This document shows, in pieces, positions 11,320 to 23,784 of a stretch of DNA of 64,000 nt. The notes beneath the pieces are model-generated. The model did not search any database. It saw only the letters and a list, made by a program, of their open reading frames with translations, and was not told the DNA's origin. The position numbers and the translations under genes were made by a program. Location of the stretch: assembly GCA_963969595.1 (NCBI GenBank), contig OZ018418.1, positions 6,205,001 through 6,269,000 on the forward strand, in the 5' to 3' direction. Position 1 is the first letter of the stretch. Each line of letters opens with the position of its first letter. Origin of the DNA: Neckera pumila. Taxonomy: Eukaryota; Streptophyta; Bryopsida; Hypnales; Neckeraceae.

Positions 11320-12230
11320 CCTCCAAAGTACATAGTGACTATGTTGAAAGCACTTCCCTGAGTGCAAAAAAACGCCTCCGCACTGGGCACAAACCAAGCT
11401 TGTTTGTCTTGGCTCCATGCAAAATTGGCATTTGCGACGCCTCCCTGTTTGCACGAGATTGTAAATTCCTGGTATCGAGAGTAAATTGTGAAATAGCTCT
11501 CTTTTGCAATCTCCATGGACGGCTCAATTCATTTGCAAGCTATAATTGAAACTGAAGGTGCAACACAGCAGTTTCCCTTGAGGCTCTTTTGACAATGTCT
11601 TTAGGTTTTGTAAGGACTTTGGCAACCCTAGTCTATTGCAACAAACAATCCCTACTCCAAAAGTCCCTACTGATTGAAGCTCTAAGAGCAGCTTCACTGA
11701 TGTAAAGAAGTTGCCAGTGCAGATGATATGGGCAAGGCCGTTGAGGCCGTCCATTAATTGCATTACAACCTCATGTGCGCTCTTGGCGTCTCCTTTGTTG
11801 CCTCCTACTAGGGAGTCTCTGAGCAATGATCCTGTATAAATCTGAAAATCATAGATGTACTTCTGGTGCGCGTCAGCAAGGCACCAGAATTTAATTCCCC
11901 ACTTCGTGGATTTCCGTAGGGGGTACTGTCTGACAAGACAATATCTCCCTTTGTAAGGTATAAGAGTTTTGTCCACAGTCACCTCTTGGTTCAAATGCCA
12001 GCTGCTTTTGAATCTTTGCTGCAATTTGCTCACAAGCCACCTCATCTTCTTGAGCCTGTCAAACTCAGTGTCTTTTCTTGGAACAATAGCAACATTGTCC
12101 ATGCAAATGCGGTATAGAGTATGGTTATAGGATGTATCTACGCAAATGCGGTGTAGAGTATAGTCACTCCAAAAACGGCCAAATAATGAGGCTTTAGTTG
12201 GCATTCAATGAAATAGAAAGCTTGGTCCCC
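11320..12230 (-). pseudogene. piggyBac-type transposase remnant
   Basis: The minus frame 12204-11524 (226 codons) carries piggyBac (DDE_Tnp_1_7) landmarks in order: FDRLKKMRWLVSKLQQRF, then VTVDKTLIPYKGR (first catalytic Asp), KWGIKFWCLADAHQKYIYDF, and CTGNFFTSVKLLLEL ending in VCCNRLGLP. In the last block the usual Asp before NFFTS is Gly, so a catalytic residue is lost. Past the stop, in another frame at about 11,480-11,320, a Cys-rich tail reads RKCQFCMEPR, then CAQCGG and KCFQHSHY, matching the C-terminal zinc ribbon of the family. The N-terminus is short and contains a duplicated segment (LHRICVD and LYRICMDN). The copy is shifted and inactive. Confidence 0.85.
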
Positions 12231-12559
12231 CCGTAGGACTCAAAAACGGTGGACGTGGTACAGCAAATGTGGATTGTGCAGTGGTCCAAGTCTGTTCAGC
12301 AAATTCTTGCAAAAAAGCCTATTAAGCTGTTACCGCGGAAATTCTTCCCGTCCCATTATGTGTGGGCCCTTTCCTCGCGCCAGCGGCAACTTTGTCGGCT
12401 ACAGCAGGCGCTACCCCAGCCATAGCAGGCGGTACCTCCGGAAGAGGAGGCGTTGATGCAAAAGTCTTTCTTGAGCATGAAGGGCGGATTTGTTGCTGGC
12501 CATCATGAATGGTCGAAAGTGGGGCCCTTCTTCCGCAGCTTATTTTTGGAATGGACATT

Positions 12560-13345
12560 CTTTTTAACATTTTAAAACACCCTCTGTGAATTTTGTCCAT
12601 AACTTTTGACTGGAGACTCGAAATAGCAAAAGAATTTTTGGAGTTAACTTGATTTTGCAACTTTTATTAGTTGAAAGTTTTTTGAAAAAAGTTATTTTAC
12701 TATGCCTAAATGGCCTCTAAAGTCTGCTGAGTTTGAAACACTGAATCTTATATGATTATATTAAAAATTGATACAATCTATAGTACATAGAATTCCAACC
12801 ATGATGATTTTATCCCTAAATGCTCAAGCCTTTTGAAGTGTGTTTCTACAGTGAACAAAGGACATGGACTTATTATTATCCCCAATGAAGCAATTTAAAA
12901 CAAAAATTAACTGTATAGATGTTTGAAGGACTTGCTTATTGTATGTATTCCAATTTTGAGAGTGAAATTGCTTAGAAGTTTTGAGATTGAAACAAGAAAA
13001 ATTTAATTATCTTATTTGTAGTATGCTATGAATAAATTTCAGGGAGGGTGTTTAAAAAAGTCAACAAAAAAGTTCATTCCAACCCTTCTCTAAAATGTAT
13101 TTGTAACTTTTGATTGAAGATTTAAAATTGCAAATGGATTTCTAGAGATGAAAGTTAGTTTGATTTAGAAACTTTTAAATTCAATTTTTTTTGAAAAAAG
13201 TTGTTTTTCTATGCCTAAATGTCCTCTAAAGTCTGTTGATTTAAGAAAATACCAAATTGTGAATGATTAAAGTTCTAAAAAATAAACAAGTTGTACATAG
13301 AATACTAACCATGGTGATTTAAACATTTTTCAAGTGAAAAAACTT
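12560..13345. repeat. Two direct copies of a 290-bp AT-rich sequence
   Basis: Segments about 12,560-12,850 and 13,060-13,340 align along their length. Shared stretches include AACTTTTGA, TTTTTTGAAAAAAGTT, TATGCCTAAATG followed by CCTCTAAAGTCTG, and TACATAGAAT. They are moderately diverged, so the duplication is old. Similar words (GCATAGTAGA, AACTTTTTTCAAAAA) recur at 59.3-59.7 kb, suggesting a dispersed repeat family. Confidence 0.6.
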
Positions 13346-13369
13346 ACTTGAGATTCTTGTAAGTCAAAA

Positions 13370-13598
13370 TGAACAAAATAGTGTTGATTTTTTTAGTTTA
13401 AGTATCCGAATCAACAAAAAAGTGTTGATGTTTTTGTTACTTTAGAGTTGAAGTATCTGAATCAACAAAAAAAAGTGTTGATTTTGTTAATGTGTACCAA
13501 AATCAACAAAAAATTGTTAAAATGGACAATACAATATCCAATTCAACAAAAATTTGTTGATGTTTTGTTGATCTCGACACTGTTTTTCTACTAGTGTG
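13370..13598. mobile_element. Decayed MITE with one CACTA-like end
   Basis: The segment is full of AATCAACAAAA and GTGTTGATTTT words in both orientations and ends with a CACTAGTAGAAAAACAGTG end (read on minus) at 13,598. The opposite end is not clear. I suggest a small CACTA-type element, with low confidence. Confidence 0.4.
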
Positions 13599-13799
13599 GG
13601 AAGTGACAAAGGCAAGCTGTCACGCAATACGTCTCACAAAAGTTCTAAGAAACTGTTTACTCAGCTCATTGTCTCAGTTGCCGGGTGCACGGAAGCATCT
13701 TCCGTACTTGCAGGAATTGGAGCTTTTGTTGAAGAACTTGTATTGTGACGCTATCAACCCGGGCTAAGAGAGGCAATCCTCAAAGGTAGTAAGGCTTCC

Positions 13800-14160
13800 T
13801 TGATGATATGAGTGTTGCTTGTTATGTGCATGCTATTCCCTTGATCGTATGCTGCTACAGAAGAATCATCGTTGTCATGGTCTATGCATCCATCGCCAAT
13901 AGAGGAGTAAAGATATCATTGACCATGTCCTTTCATTTCCGTATTCTATGGTTCATATTGTTTGACAATGTGTGTCTTGTGCCTGCAAATGTGGACTCAG
14001 TCATGGCAACTGTGCCGGACAATGGCTGTGCACGAAGTGCCACGGTAGTGAACCTTCTTTCCATGTGCACGATGCTATCGTCCATGCCGGACATAGAGGT
14101 CTTCAGTACTGGATCGGGAGAAAACGACTAATAGCAAGCGTTGGAGATACAAATTAGCAC
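13800..14160 (+). pseudogene. Short Cys-rich coding remnant, unassigned
   Basis: In the frame of 13,972-14,157 the translation holds a dense cysteine cluster: CACKCGLSHGNCAGQWLC followed by TKCHG. It is preceded in a shifted frame by SMVHIV and FDNVC. The spacing suggests a zinc-binding tail of a transposon protein, but I cannot name the family. Nothing else in 13.6-15.8 kb looks coding. Confidence 0.3.
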
Positions 14161-15823
14161 AGATTTGGAGCTACTGAGACGTTTGGCCAGAGAAGGACTC
14201 TAAAGGCATGGTTGACGTTGTCGCTGAAGCCTTCTTGATGCCTTCTAGTAATTTGTCCCTCCAACCCAATATCCATGAACAGTGATGTCGGAATAGGAAT
14301 CTTAGACCGCGAGGTGTATCCCTTTTCTTAATGCCTTTTTTGACTGCTCTTCTTAGTAATTGCCTTCTATCAAGAAGGCCAAGTATTTGTCTGAGAGGCA
14401 CTAGCACCAATGGAGTTGGTCCAGTTGCAAACAGTCAGGCGAATGTACGGCAACCAAGAAGGTTGTTGGTCACTGGTGGCGATCACAATTGCCATGAAAA
14501 GAACGTTTCATTCTCGGCAAGTACTGCTGTTCATAATTTGCGCAACAAAATTGTTGCCAGTCCTGCCAATGAGCAAGATAAGCATAGTTAGAAATTTTGT
14601 TGGAGTCTAACATTCAGCGAACTGTGATTGCAGTAAAACATTCCTAATGCGTCAACCTCTGACGCCCAAAGAGAAGAGAGGCGGCAATACATGAAGTAAT
14701 GGATTCTACTGTAGGCAAAAGTTAGTACATGGTACCTGCATGCATGACACAAAGTTGACATTGAACAAAGACAACAAAAAATGAGGCACAATATGGAAGT
14801 CATGTCGTCCATGAGGAAGAAGAGAACTTGCTTATCTAAATCAGGAATTCGTTGAGCCAATTCCTTCTGTCTGCAGGTCTGGAAGACATCACATGTTCAC
14901 AGCAGTGGGAAGCAGGAACAGCTACAGAAGACGAAGAGGTGATTCTATACCAGAAATGAAGAAAAAAAGAAATGACGTGAAGAACGCACTCAAGATGTGA
15001 AGAGGGCACTAGAAGCGACTCATGAGAAGTCTAACTACTCATGAATGTATATAGGAAGAGTAAACGGTGAACCAAGAGCTACTAAGTGGGACCTTCATAG
15101 CGAGAGGGCAACATTTATATCAATTGTGGCACTGAACATGTGGTTGTATTGTGTATAGAAGTGCATGGAAATAATTGCTCTTGTTCTCTTATGTGCATTG
15201 CAGGAGTGCTCTGCAAGTTCCATTACTTGAAGTCCATAAATGGAAGCACCAACAACATTGAAATTTTTGCTTCACCGCTTTAGGAGGCCTGCTTGGCATC
15301 GATGAGTATTTCACAAGGTGAAGTGCTTCAATGGAAAAAAAAATCACTACATGGGGAACTCAGGGGTTCTTGTTGTCCACTAGATGATGTTGTACCTAAA
15401 AACTACATTCAATGTAGCATGCGGCTGACCATTGCAATCTTCATGTAGCTCTATTTTGTACAGCTATGTTGCATGAAATGTTTAGAGGGAGTGGCTTGTC
15501 TTCTATAGTGGAGAGTTTAGTTCATGAAATTCATAAACTTTGAGCTCTTGGCTTTCAAGTTCAGGCGGCTTGGAAATGCTTTGTAAATTTGAAGTGTATA
15601 AGCATTCACTGACAAGTGACAATATCACCATTGTATTGTACATTACGTAGTAAATGTTAGCATAGATTCTTCTATGACATTCTTGTATGATTCTGCAAAT
15701 TTGTCCTATCCAGACACGCATCATGAATAATAAAAGCTATATAGAAGAAGATGACGTCAATAAATTGTACAAAGACTCACTACCCGCTATCAGCAATATT
15801 GCTCCAAAGATTTTAGCAACTTC
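14161..15823. other. AT-rich stretch without recognised genes
   Basis: Frames are short on both strands and none shows a domain motif. I saw no element ends here. Confidence 0.3.
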
Positions 15824-16747
15824 ACAGCTGGGTCAAATCACACTCAAAGGTACCATTGGGACTACTTTGCTAGGACAGAATTCAAGTCCTTTTTTTGAAC
15901 TTTTAAAGCTAAAAATTCGTTTGATGTTGTCATTCTTAAGAAAAAAAATTTAGATAAATAGTATTGCAATGTGTCCCTTTAAAAAATTAGAGACAAAATT
16001 TCATAGAAAAAATCTTTCAAAAGACATAAATCACTAGTTTTAATGCTAGAATTAGTCATTTTTTACAATATAGCACTTTAAGAAGATATTTTCATCCAAA
16101 TTTTTTATACTTCTCAAACATACAACAATACAAAAGGATTTTTAGTGATTAAATCTTGAACTCAAAATAGTATAATTTTTTAATTAATAAAATGATTGTT
16201 GACAAATTATTAATTTCATCACATACAAAATTTAGACATTCAAATCCAAAAACAACTTATGTAGTAACTTTAAAGTCAATAATATATACATTTTTTGTTT
16301 TAACACAATCATCATTTGGATTTGTTTTTATATTGAAAAGGACATTTATAAGTTTTAACTTTTGAATATTACAGAAAGTGAAAAAATATTCAAATTGTAG
16401 AAAAATGATCCTTTTTCATTCTATCATATGATTACATATATACATGATTTTTTTGGATTCAATCACATTATTATTAATCCAAAAATAGAACCCTTTTCTA
16501 CAATTGAAAAGCTTGATATGTGGACATTGAAACTTCAATTGGAACTATAATAAAGAATTTTTTATTTTCTAATAAATAAAGCAATATTAGGCTCAATATG
16601 ATTTGATTTACTAGTCAAAAAGGACTAAAATACTTATAATTAATAGATTAATATTAGAAATCGATAGCTAAAAAGAAGTTATATTGCAAATTTTAGTGGG
16701 TTTGACCCCTTTTGTGCTACATTTGAGTGTGATTTGACCCAGCTCTG
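15824..16747. mobile_element. About 920-bp sequence with inverted ends
   Basis: The left end CAGCTGGGTCAAATCACACT and following bases recur inverted at 16,720-16,747. The 24-25 bp ends flank very AT-rich DNA with no frame. It resembles a non-autonomous DNA transposon, but no matching target duplication was found next to these ends. Confidence 0.55.
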
Positions 16748-18290
16748 TCAATATTAGGCAATCAAAATTTTGAAGATTTCTTGACACCTTCTAGCCTTTC
16801 CATTTTTCAAAAAATGAAGACATCGTATTCTAATGCTCCTAACTCCATTTCAGATACATATCAATGGCATTGACTTCCACAAAGAAATTTGGATGAAAAT
16901 TGTCATTTTGTGGAAGTTACAAAACTCCTTTGTCCGTCGTCCAAAAAATGAACTTCAGCATGCTATGGGGTTAATGACTTCCCGCTACTTGGAGCTTATA
17001 TATTGAAATATAATTTGGATGAGTTTTAGTTTTGAAAAACGGATGGTACTATTCCTCTAGCAAGTTATGATTTCTGGTGGATAAGTTTCTAGTGCATGAA
17101 GGCATTTATTGGATTAGGTTGAAATTTTTTTTATAATTCTAAAATTGCAAGAGATTGTACTAGTTCAGTGTAGTGTTGTATGCATACTGAAGGGGCAATT
17201 CTACTAGAAATATTTTGTGGATTAAAGGTTATCTTTGCTTGCGTCCTTGTGAAGTAGCGTACTTACAGAATCAAACATGTTTGATAATCATTTTTACAAA
17301 AAAGCCATACCATTTTTGTTTGAGTAGAGTTCAGAATTGGAAACATGAAAGTTGGAAACATAAGAGAGGAATAAGGTATGTACATGCATGATGGTCCAAA
17401 TGAGCCATGTGGAGAATATTGCAAGGATGTGAATTAAAAAAATAGTTGTAGATGTTGTGTAAGGTCATTTTATGGAAATTCTAAGTGGTTGTCAGAATTT
17501 TAGAAAGCTGAAGATTTAGTTATTGAATTTTTAGCTGGACTCACAAGGCATCTTTCTAGCCCTCCAAAGATAAAACCTATGATTATGAACTTCAATAATC
17601 TTTGTTTTGTATGTGCTGTTTTGTCACTAAGTATGAGTAGAAATCATTTTATTTTATTTTTCACCAATGGAATCACAGATTTTATTAGTTACAAAGTTTT
17701 CAATTTTTTTTGTAAGAATTTGAAATTACTTTGATTTTCTCAAGTAAGAATGAAGAAAATTCAAATCAAATCAAATATATACTAGAAAATTTTGAAAATT
17801 TTACTATATATATTATAGTTTAGAACATAGTGGTGCTATTTTGTGAGAGTGCAAGCATAAGCCTGTAAGCACTGAACAAGGATTATATGAGCTGTGAGCC
17901 CCAAAATTTGAAAAAGCATTAGAAAGTTGAATAATGTTTCTAAAGAATTTTTTTTTTGATAATTTTGAAACTTTTTTATTTATTTATCCTAATTTGTAGG
18001 ATCTAAATTCATATATCTATTACCATGGTTATGTACTATTTGTCATAATATTGTTATTTTCAATTTTGTTTAAAATATTGAAAGTATATATAATAAGGAT
18101 GAAGGTTCTAATGATGTATATAAAAGACAAATGATGATAGAAGTTAAGTTGTATAAACATATTTCACCAAGTTACAATATTTGTCCAAAATAAAATAGAT
18201 ATTTTTGATGTTCCAAAAAATAGTGAAAATATCCCAAAAAACATGGGTTTCTTATAGTGCATATTCCAAGCATTCTAAGATTCTTGGACT
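16748..18290. other. AT-rich stretch without recognised genes
   Basis: There are no long frames. Near 18,240-18,260 a TTTCTTATAGTG word resembles a CACTATAAGAAA MITE end, but no partner end was found, so I do not call an element. Confidence 0.3.
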
Positions 18291-18295
18291 TCTAG

Positions 18296-20751
18296 GTCAA
18301 TTAAAGATTGCCATTTGGTACCTTAATAATACCGGCCCTATTAAAGAAGCGCTTCACTTCATTACAGCTGAAGCTTGGAGAATGTATAAACTTGTCTTCC
18401 ACCAGGTTCATTTTGCAAAAGTAACAAATAAGTAATAAAGATGCTTGCATACTAGTTGTTGAGGCAGGCATGTTAACAAAAAGTATTGATGGCATCCACT
18501 AGTTGTTGAGGCAGCTATGTCAACAAAACCGGGTCAGATGCACTTCAAGTACATGCCAAGTGTGATTCGATATAGTTTTTGTTTAAATTCTATTTTGGAT
18601 TGAAGGGAGATTGCAGCTCCAAGTCCGAACAAGGGATTAGGGTTACTCCCTAGATTATTCCTTTGACATTATCAGCACTCTCCCATTTATTGCGGTGCTT
18701 TGTAATAGGAGCATCTACAAGACATCAAATGGGCTTGCTCCTTCAAATTGTTGGATAGTTGTCCACATGCAAAGGGATAAGCTGATCACAAAGAACCGCC
18801 TCAAATACATTGGACTTTGTGAATAATTGTTGAGATGACATAGGTGGCCATCCTTGGAGCTGAAAGCCAACCTCTTGTAGAAGAAGTACTTCTTGCCAAG
18901 TCAAACTAGTGCTTGTCAACAAAGGCCACAGGTTTGGTAATTGAGGCCAATCAATCACCCATGCAGGTTTAGAGCCCCAAACACATTGCTCAGTATCATC
19001 TGGACAGAACCAAAAAATTTGTTACAATTTCCTTGTTTCTGCCCTATTGTTTCTTTCTACCACAATACATTGCAGTTGGAATATCTTTAGATCCCTTTGC
19101 AATTTGAGCTTCACAATGGATGTTTGATCCTTGCTGTTGAATGTGACATTTGCAATTCAACTTGTAGGACAATCTTGCAATATGCCATTGCAAAATGTCA
19201 GAATCGCTTTCCAACGCGATTGTGGTTCCTTCAAGACCTCCATGGGTGTCCGTATGGATTGAATCATGACTCGTGGTTGAGAAAAGTTGACCTTGTTCAG
19301 CCGATGGGAGTTACCATCCGACCCAGTGGGGAGGTCAAGCTTGCGTTTATTGCTACCAAACACCTCTTTGCCCTCCAAATGCGGAATTTGTGTTGCAACA
19401 TCAATAATGTTGTAACATTCAATGCCTGATGTTGCCCATTCAATGCCTCCTCGATCTTCTTTGGGTGTCTACTTCATCTAGCTCCTTTTTTGTTGGCCCC
19501 AATCTTGATGCTTTGCCGTCTAAGATTTTTTGATAATTTGTCATTTGCATGAAGGCTTGAATGTTGTCATCAAAAGTGGCAGTAAACAAATCATTCCTTG
19601 GATTTCCCAATTGTTGTAAGATAGGTTGCATGATGGCATGTGTGCCATCTCCTCAACATTTAGCCCCAAAAAGAAAAAAAGGGTGGTGAGGCCTAGAATG
19701 CAGCTATTGAAAATCCCAAGGCTACCACAGTTTCTATCTTTGCAGAGCGCTATAATTCTAACAGAGTGAAACTTATCATTTGCATGAAGCCTTGCCACTG
19801 GCAATATTGAAAATGCCAAAGGCAAGTCACAACTCTAATTCCCACAGAGCATCTTCAGATGCTGCCTTGGATGATAGCCACCAAGATCAAATGGCTAAGT
19901 ATTGTGTTTGGGCTTCTCCATAGTCTTGATTCTTGAAGTCCTTATATTCCTTGCATAGACAAGTATTTTATTGGTGTTGGATATCCGGTTTGATGAGCTT
20001 CTGTGTATATTGTTGTAATGAAGTACTACAGTCCAATAGACACATTTTCTTGCGATTCACCATCTCAATTTTGAAAAAAATCCACGCCGTATACAATATG
20101 AAAGGCATTCCAATTTGCTTGTGCATTGTCTACCATGAAGCCCTTAAAGTTTGGATTTCCTACACCATTGCATCTCATGACATCATTTAGTGACCTCCAC
20201 ATGATGCATTGAACTTCTAAATCTTTGGATTCCATGTCAAAGACAGCAATTGTCATGGCCTTCCTACATCCTATGTCATACAGGTGGCAAGCTATGGTTG
20301 TCTAATCTTTCATATGTTTTAAGTGGTCAAACATGAGCCATGCGTTCTCCAAATCTCCTTCGGGTTGCATGTACTTCACCAAAATCATTCCACTACCAGG
20401 TCTTTCTACCAACATTTTAAACATAAATACCTTTTCCTTTCTTTGTTCAGGAAACACGCTATCATAATTGTATTCAAACTTTTAATTCAATTTCATATTT
20501 ATAATGCTATCTATGGACCACTTTTTCTAGTGCTACAAAAAGAGGAAATGGTATTACGGATGTTGGAAAAACTTAGTATTTGGAACCTATCCATGACTTT
20601 TTCAAGCGACTTCTCATGCAACATTCCCTTACCATTGTGTATAAGGTGATTATCTAGAAATTGTTTATTAGCTACAAGGGCAATGGCAGAGTTAGTGGCA
20701 GTAGGGATTTTTAAAACCTTGCCTATGATGAGCCTAGAGATAGTGTCTAAG
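18296..20751 (-). pseudogene. Mutator-like transposase, C-terminal two thirds (copy C)
   Basis: This is the downstream part of a minus-strand gene whose upstream part lies at 29,445-30,720. Element X1 separates the two. Reading downward from 20,751: LDTISRL continues through SAIALVANKQFLD and VMDRFQIL, then NPNFKGFMVDNAQANWNA (20,160-20,090), an intron-like gap, EVFGSNKRKLDLPTGSDG (19,370), WPQLPNLWPLL (18,950) and finally YFCKMNLVEDKFIHSPSFS (18,420). The same order is seen in the copies at 44.6 and 61.7 kb. Frames shift several times, so it is dead. Family placement as Mutator-like rests on the overall layout with a terminal SWIM finger in the sister copies. Confidence 0.75.
20747..20751. 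repeat. Left target duplication of element X1 (CTAAG)
   Basis: CTAAG at 20,747-20,751 matches CTAAG at 29,445-29,449. Removing X1 and one copy joins the two parts of the transposase frame without a shift, reading CLESL then DTISRL on minus, which aligns with the sister copy at 45.8 kb. Confidence 0.85.
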
Positions 20752-21859
20752 TGTCGTACTCACAATCTAGGTGTAAGTATCCTTACAACACAAATATGTA
20801 GTAAGATGACACGAAATATCATCCCAAGGAATTCTACTTTATTATTGCAAACTAAGGATATCCGGATCTCTTCTCCTACACTCAAGCAAACCCGTCTTAA
20901 CAATTTGCTCACTCTTCCGGTTACTATTGCTTTTTGGATTCTAGCTGGAATCCAGTTACATCTCTTTCAACTGATTGGTTTTATATACCTCTGTTTTATC
21001 CTCAAGGGGATCCACTGTTGATCTTTCAGAGGGGTAGGGACTCACCACTCATAAACTTCACACTCTCCACTTACACTCAAACACACACACAAACCAAATC
21101 CAATTTTGTAATAGAGAAAGAAGAGGTAGCAATCCTCACAACTTCTCGGGTGGCCTTTTTGGAAAGCAGGTCACTCAGAATTCACTTCCTATTTCCTTCA
21201 CTACAACGTCAAAGCAAAGCATCCGGAATTGTCAGAGACGCATGCTTCTAGAATCTAAAGTGATTCGGTAGTTGGCATACCTTTTGGGGGTGGGGATATT
21301 CTGCGGGTGGTTGCTTATCTTTGCACAAAACCCTCCCTGGGTTCCAGACTTGCATCCACTCCACTCTTACCAAATTACCGTTCCAGTAGTTTAAAGGCAC
21401 AATGCACTAATCCTCTTTCACAAATCTAGAACTTCCACACTAACGCACCCTACCAATTAGACCCAGTTGCCTCAGATCTGGACTCTTCCTTACCCATCTT
21501 CTTTACACCTCAATACCCTTATAAACAATCCAACAGATTCGTATACATAGACGGAATCAAAAAATCCACCAGGTGGCTTAGATTAAATATAGCAAAAAGA
21601 ACATAAACAAATGCACTCAAATGGGCTAGGATGGAATGAGAGGGCAACAGACCTGCCCTCCCTTAAAAACCGAAACAAAAAGCAAAAAAGCAAAAAGGGC
21701 ACCTCCAAAATCAAGGTGACCTCACACTAACTTCCGAGATAACCGTAAAATCCCAAGCCGACGGCCTCCTAGAAATCCAGAACCGGGCCCCACATCCAAA
21801 AAAGCCAAAATGGAATGAAACTCAAAATCTAAACAAAAACTAACATCCTAACTAGCTAC

Positions 21860-23303
21860 TTCTTCCTTGGTTTCTTTGTGCTGCTCCCTGCCTTAGCCGT
21901 AGGCAACTTTACTAGCGTTGTTTTGGTCTGCGTCCAAGTTTGAATTGTGCGCCCCTGTGGTGGTGTCACATCATCTTCCAATTCTGCTTTGGTCTCGCGT
22001 TCTTCTTCGTTAAGAGTAGCACTTGCAGTGCTGGCTCATTAGTTGGCGAGGCCTGCACCATGTGCTCAAGGCCTGCCGGATGGTTCCAGGCCGGATTCGA
22101 AATGACGTCCAAGCGCCCACTCAGCTCACGGCGGACTTGGAACTTAGGAGTTGCAAAGAGCCCGGATCCACTTGGTCAGATCTGCGAGGTATTGACCAAA
22201 AAGGCAATTATCTTCTATGCCGGAACGGAAACTTCCACTTGCACCAAAATCGACACTTTTGTTTATACTAGAACAGACGTTCCACCCGCCTTTTTTCTAC
22301 CCAGAAGAGGCATTACCGATTTGTCCAAAATCATCCCTAAACCCCTAGAAGGAGTTCAATCTGGCTTTACAGTCTTTTCTAGAGTATCCATGAAGTTGGA
22401 GACATCTAGGACATCTGGAAAACTTGAGAGATCAAAGGCCTTGTCCGGATCAAGATGCCCCAGCAATTGATGCATCTTCTTCAGCACCTTTTTCATGTGT
22501 GATTGGTAGCCGATAATTACCCTCAATACCTTTCATCCGGAAAGTTGGCCTTCACCCGTCAACTTGTTGGTGTAGAGGTTGGTTCTGACCACTTGTTTCA
22601 CCGGTGGTGCTACCAAAGACAACAAATTCCGAACGAGCTGGGAGGCTTCGGACTCTTTCGCTCTTGTCACTTCCAGCTCCCCTACCAATTGGGCTATTTG
22701 CGTTCGGAGGTCGGTCCGGTCCTTCTCCAAGTTTTGGATTTGCTCTTCCTTCTCTTGCAGCACCTTTAGATCTGATCTTTGCCAGATTGCGTCTACCATC
22801 TGCTCCAGTTTGTCCACTCCCAACTCCAATATGACATTGATGATATGGCCCACCATTTCATTGAGGATTTCCTGACACGTATTGATCTAATCCCGTTCGA
22901 TTGTCCAGAATGTCTTCATTTGCTCGATTTCCGGAGATGGCTAGGCTCGCCTGCTTTTGGAAACGCCTACTTTCCTCGCGCAGCCAGATCCGTTGACTTC
23001 CGTCTTCTTATCCTACGCCACTGGAGTGATTCCTCCAATTCTTCCTCTTTGGATTCCATTGGAGTCGGCTAAGCGGGTTGGATTTCCTCCGTAAAGTCGT
23101 ACCTCAGAATTTCTTCTCCGTGGACGTACTCAAGCAGCTCTGGAGCACTCAAAACCTCCTTCTAATGGTAGAGGTGAAACAAATACGGACTGATCAGGCT
23201 AGACTTACCTCCAGTGGCACGTGTAACAAGTTTGGAAACTACATCCGTGATGAGTTTCCCCCAGTTCACGGATCTACCCTCCATCGCTCCAAAAATGGTG
23301 TTA
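21860..23303 (-). pseudogene. X1 protein, C-terminal part (coiled coil and basic tail)
   Basis: Minus frame starting at the hAT-like insertion: ANTIFGAMEGRSVNWG, then SLISPYLFHLY-like sequence, an acidic stretch, and a coiled coil at 22,856-22,533 (KVLQEKEEQIQNLEKDRTDL followed by IAQLVGELEV). Further on are HMKKVLKKMHQLLGHLDPDK and a basic C-terminus (TKTTLVKLPTAKAGSSTKKP) near 21,870. At least four stops and a shift interrupt 22,500-21,950. The N-terminal part is at 28,559-29,000. Function unknown; an assembly or gag-like role is only inferred from the coiled coil. Confidence 0.65.
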
Positions 23304-23410
23304 GCCACCGTTAGGGTTGTCACATTTTAACATCCAGGGCAAAATCACGTCCAAAATCCAGACGTCTAGACGCAGCAGATAATGTCCAGAGTTTGCCATC
23401 TGATGGACGG

Positions 23411-23575
23411 CAAATGGGTGGTCGGACAAGAAGTTGGACGCAAGGTCGGACAAAAGGTTGGACGCAAAGTTGGACGTGAGGTCAGATGTGAGGTTGGACT
23501 TGAGGTTGGACGTGAGGTCGGACATGAGGTTGGACAGGCAGTCGGACGCAAGATTGGACGATCGGTCGATCAGTG
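23411..23575. repeat. 12-bp minisatellite inside the hAT-like element
   Basis: About 14 units resembling GGTCGGACGTGA run in tandem near the left end of the element. Shorter, more degenerate runs occur at 23,740-23,830, 23,965-24,010 and 26,460-26,600, and inverted on the right side at 27,960-28,000 and 28,180-28,440. Multiple short subterminal motifs are typical of hAT elements, where they bind transposase; that role here is inference. Confidence 0.75.
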
Positions 23576-23784
23576 GGGCTCAAGCGGACGCGTAGTCAAT
23601 TGTCCGACTGTCTAACAGGTCAACATCTAAAATATGCCTCCTAATATACATTTGGCAAGGTATTGTTGAAAGCTTTCCAATAATATATTATGCGTCCAAT
23701 TTGGACAAAAACTCTGATGGTGAGAATCACTTAAAGATTGGGGTCGGACACGTGGTCTAACGGGAGGTCAAACGTGAGGTCGGA

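Noticed and set aside
18232..18262. MITE end (CACTATAAGAAACCC type)
   Set aside because: A single end without a partner or target duplication, so no element was called.
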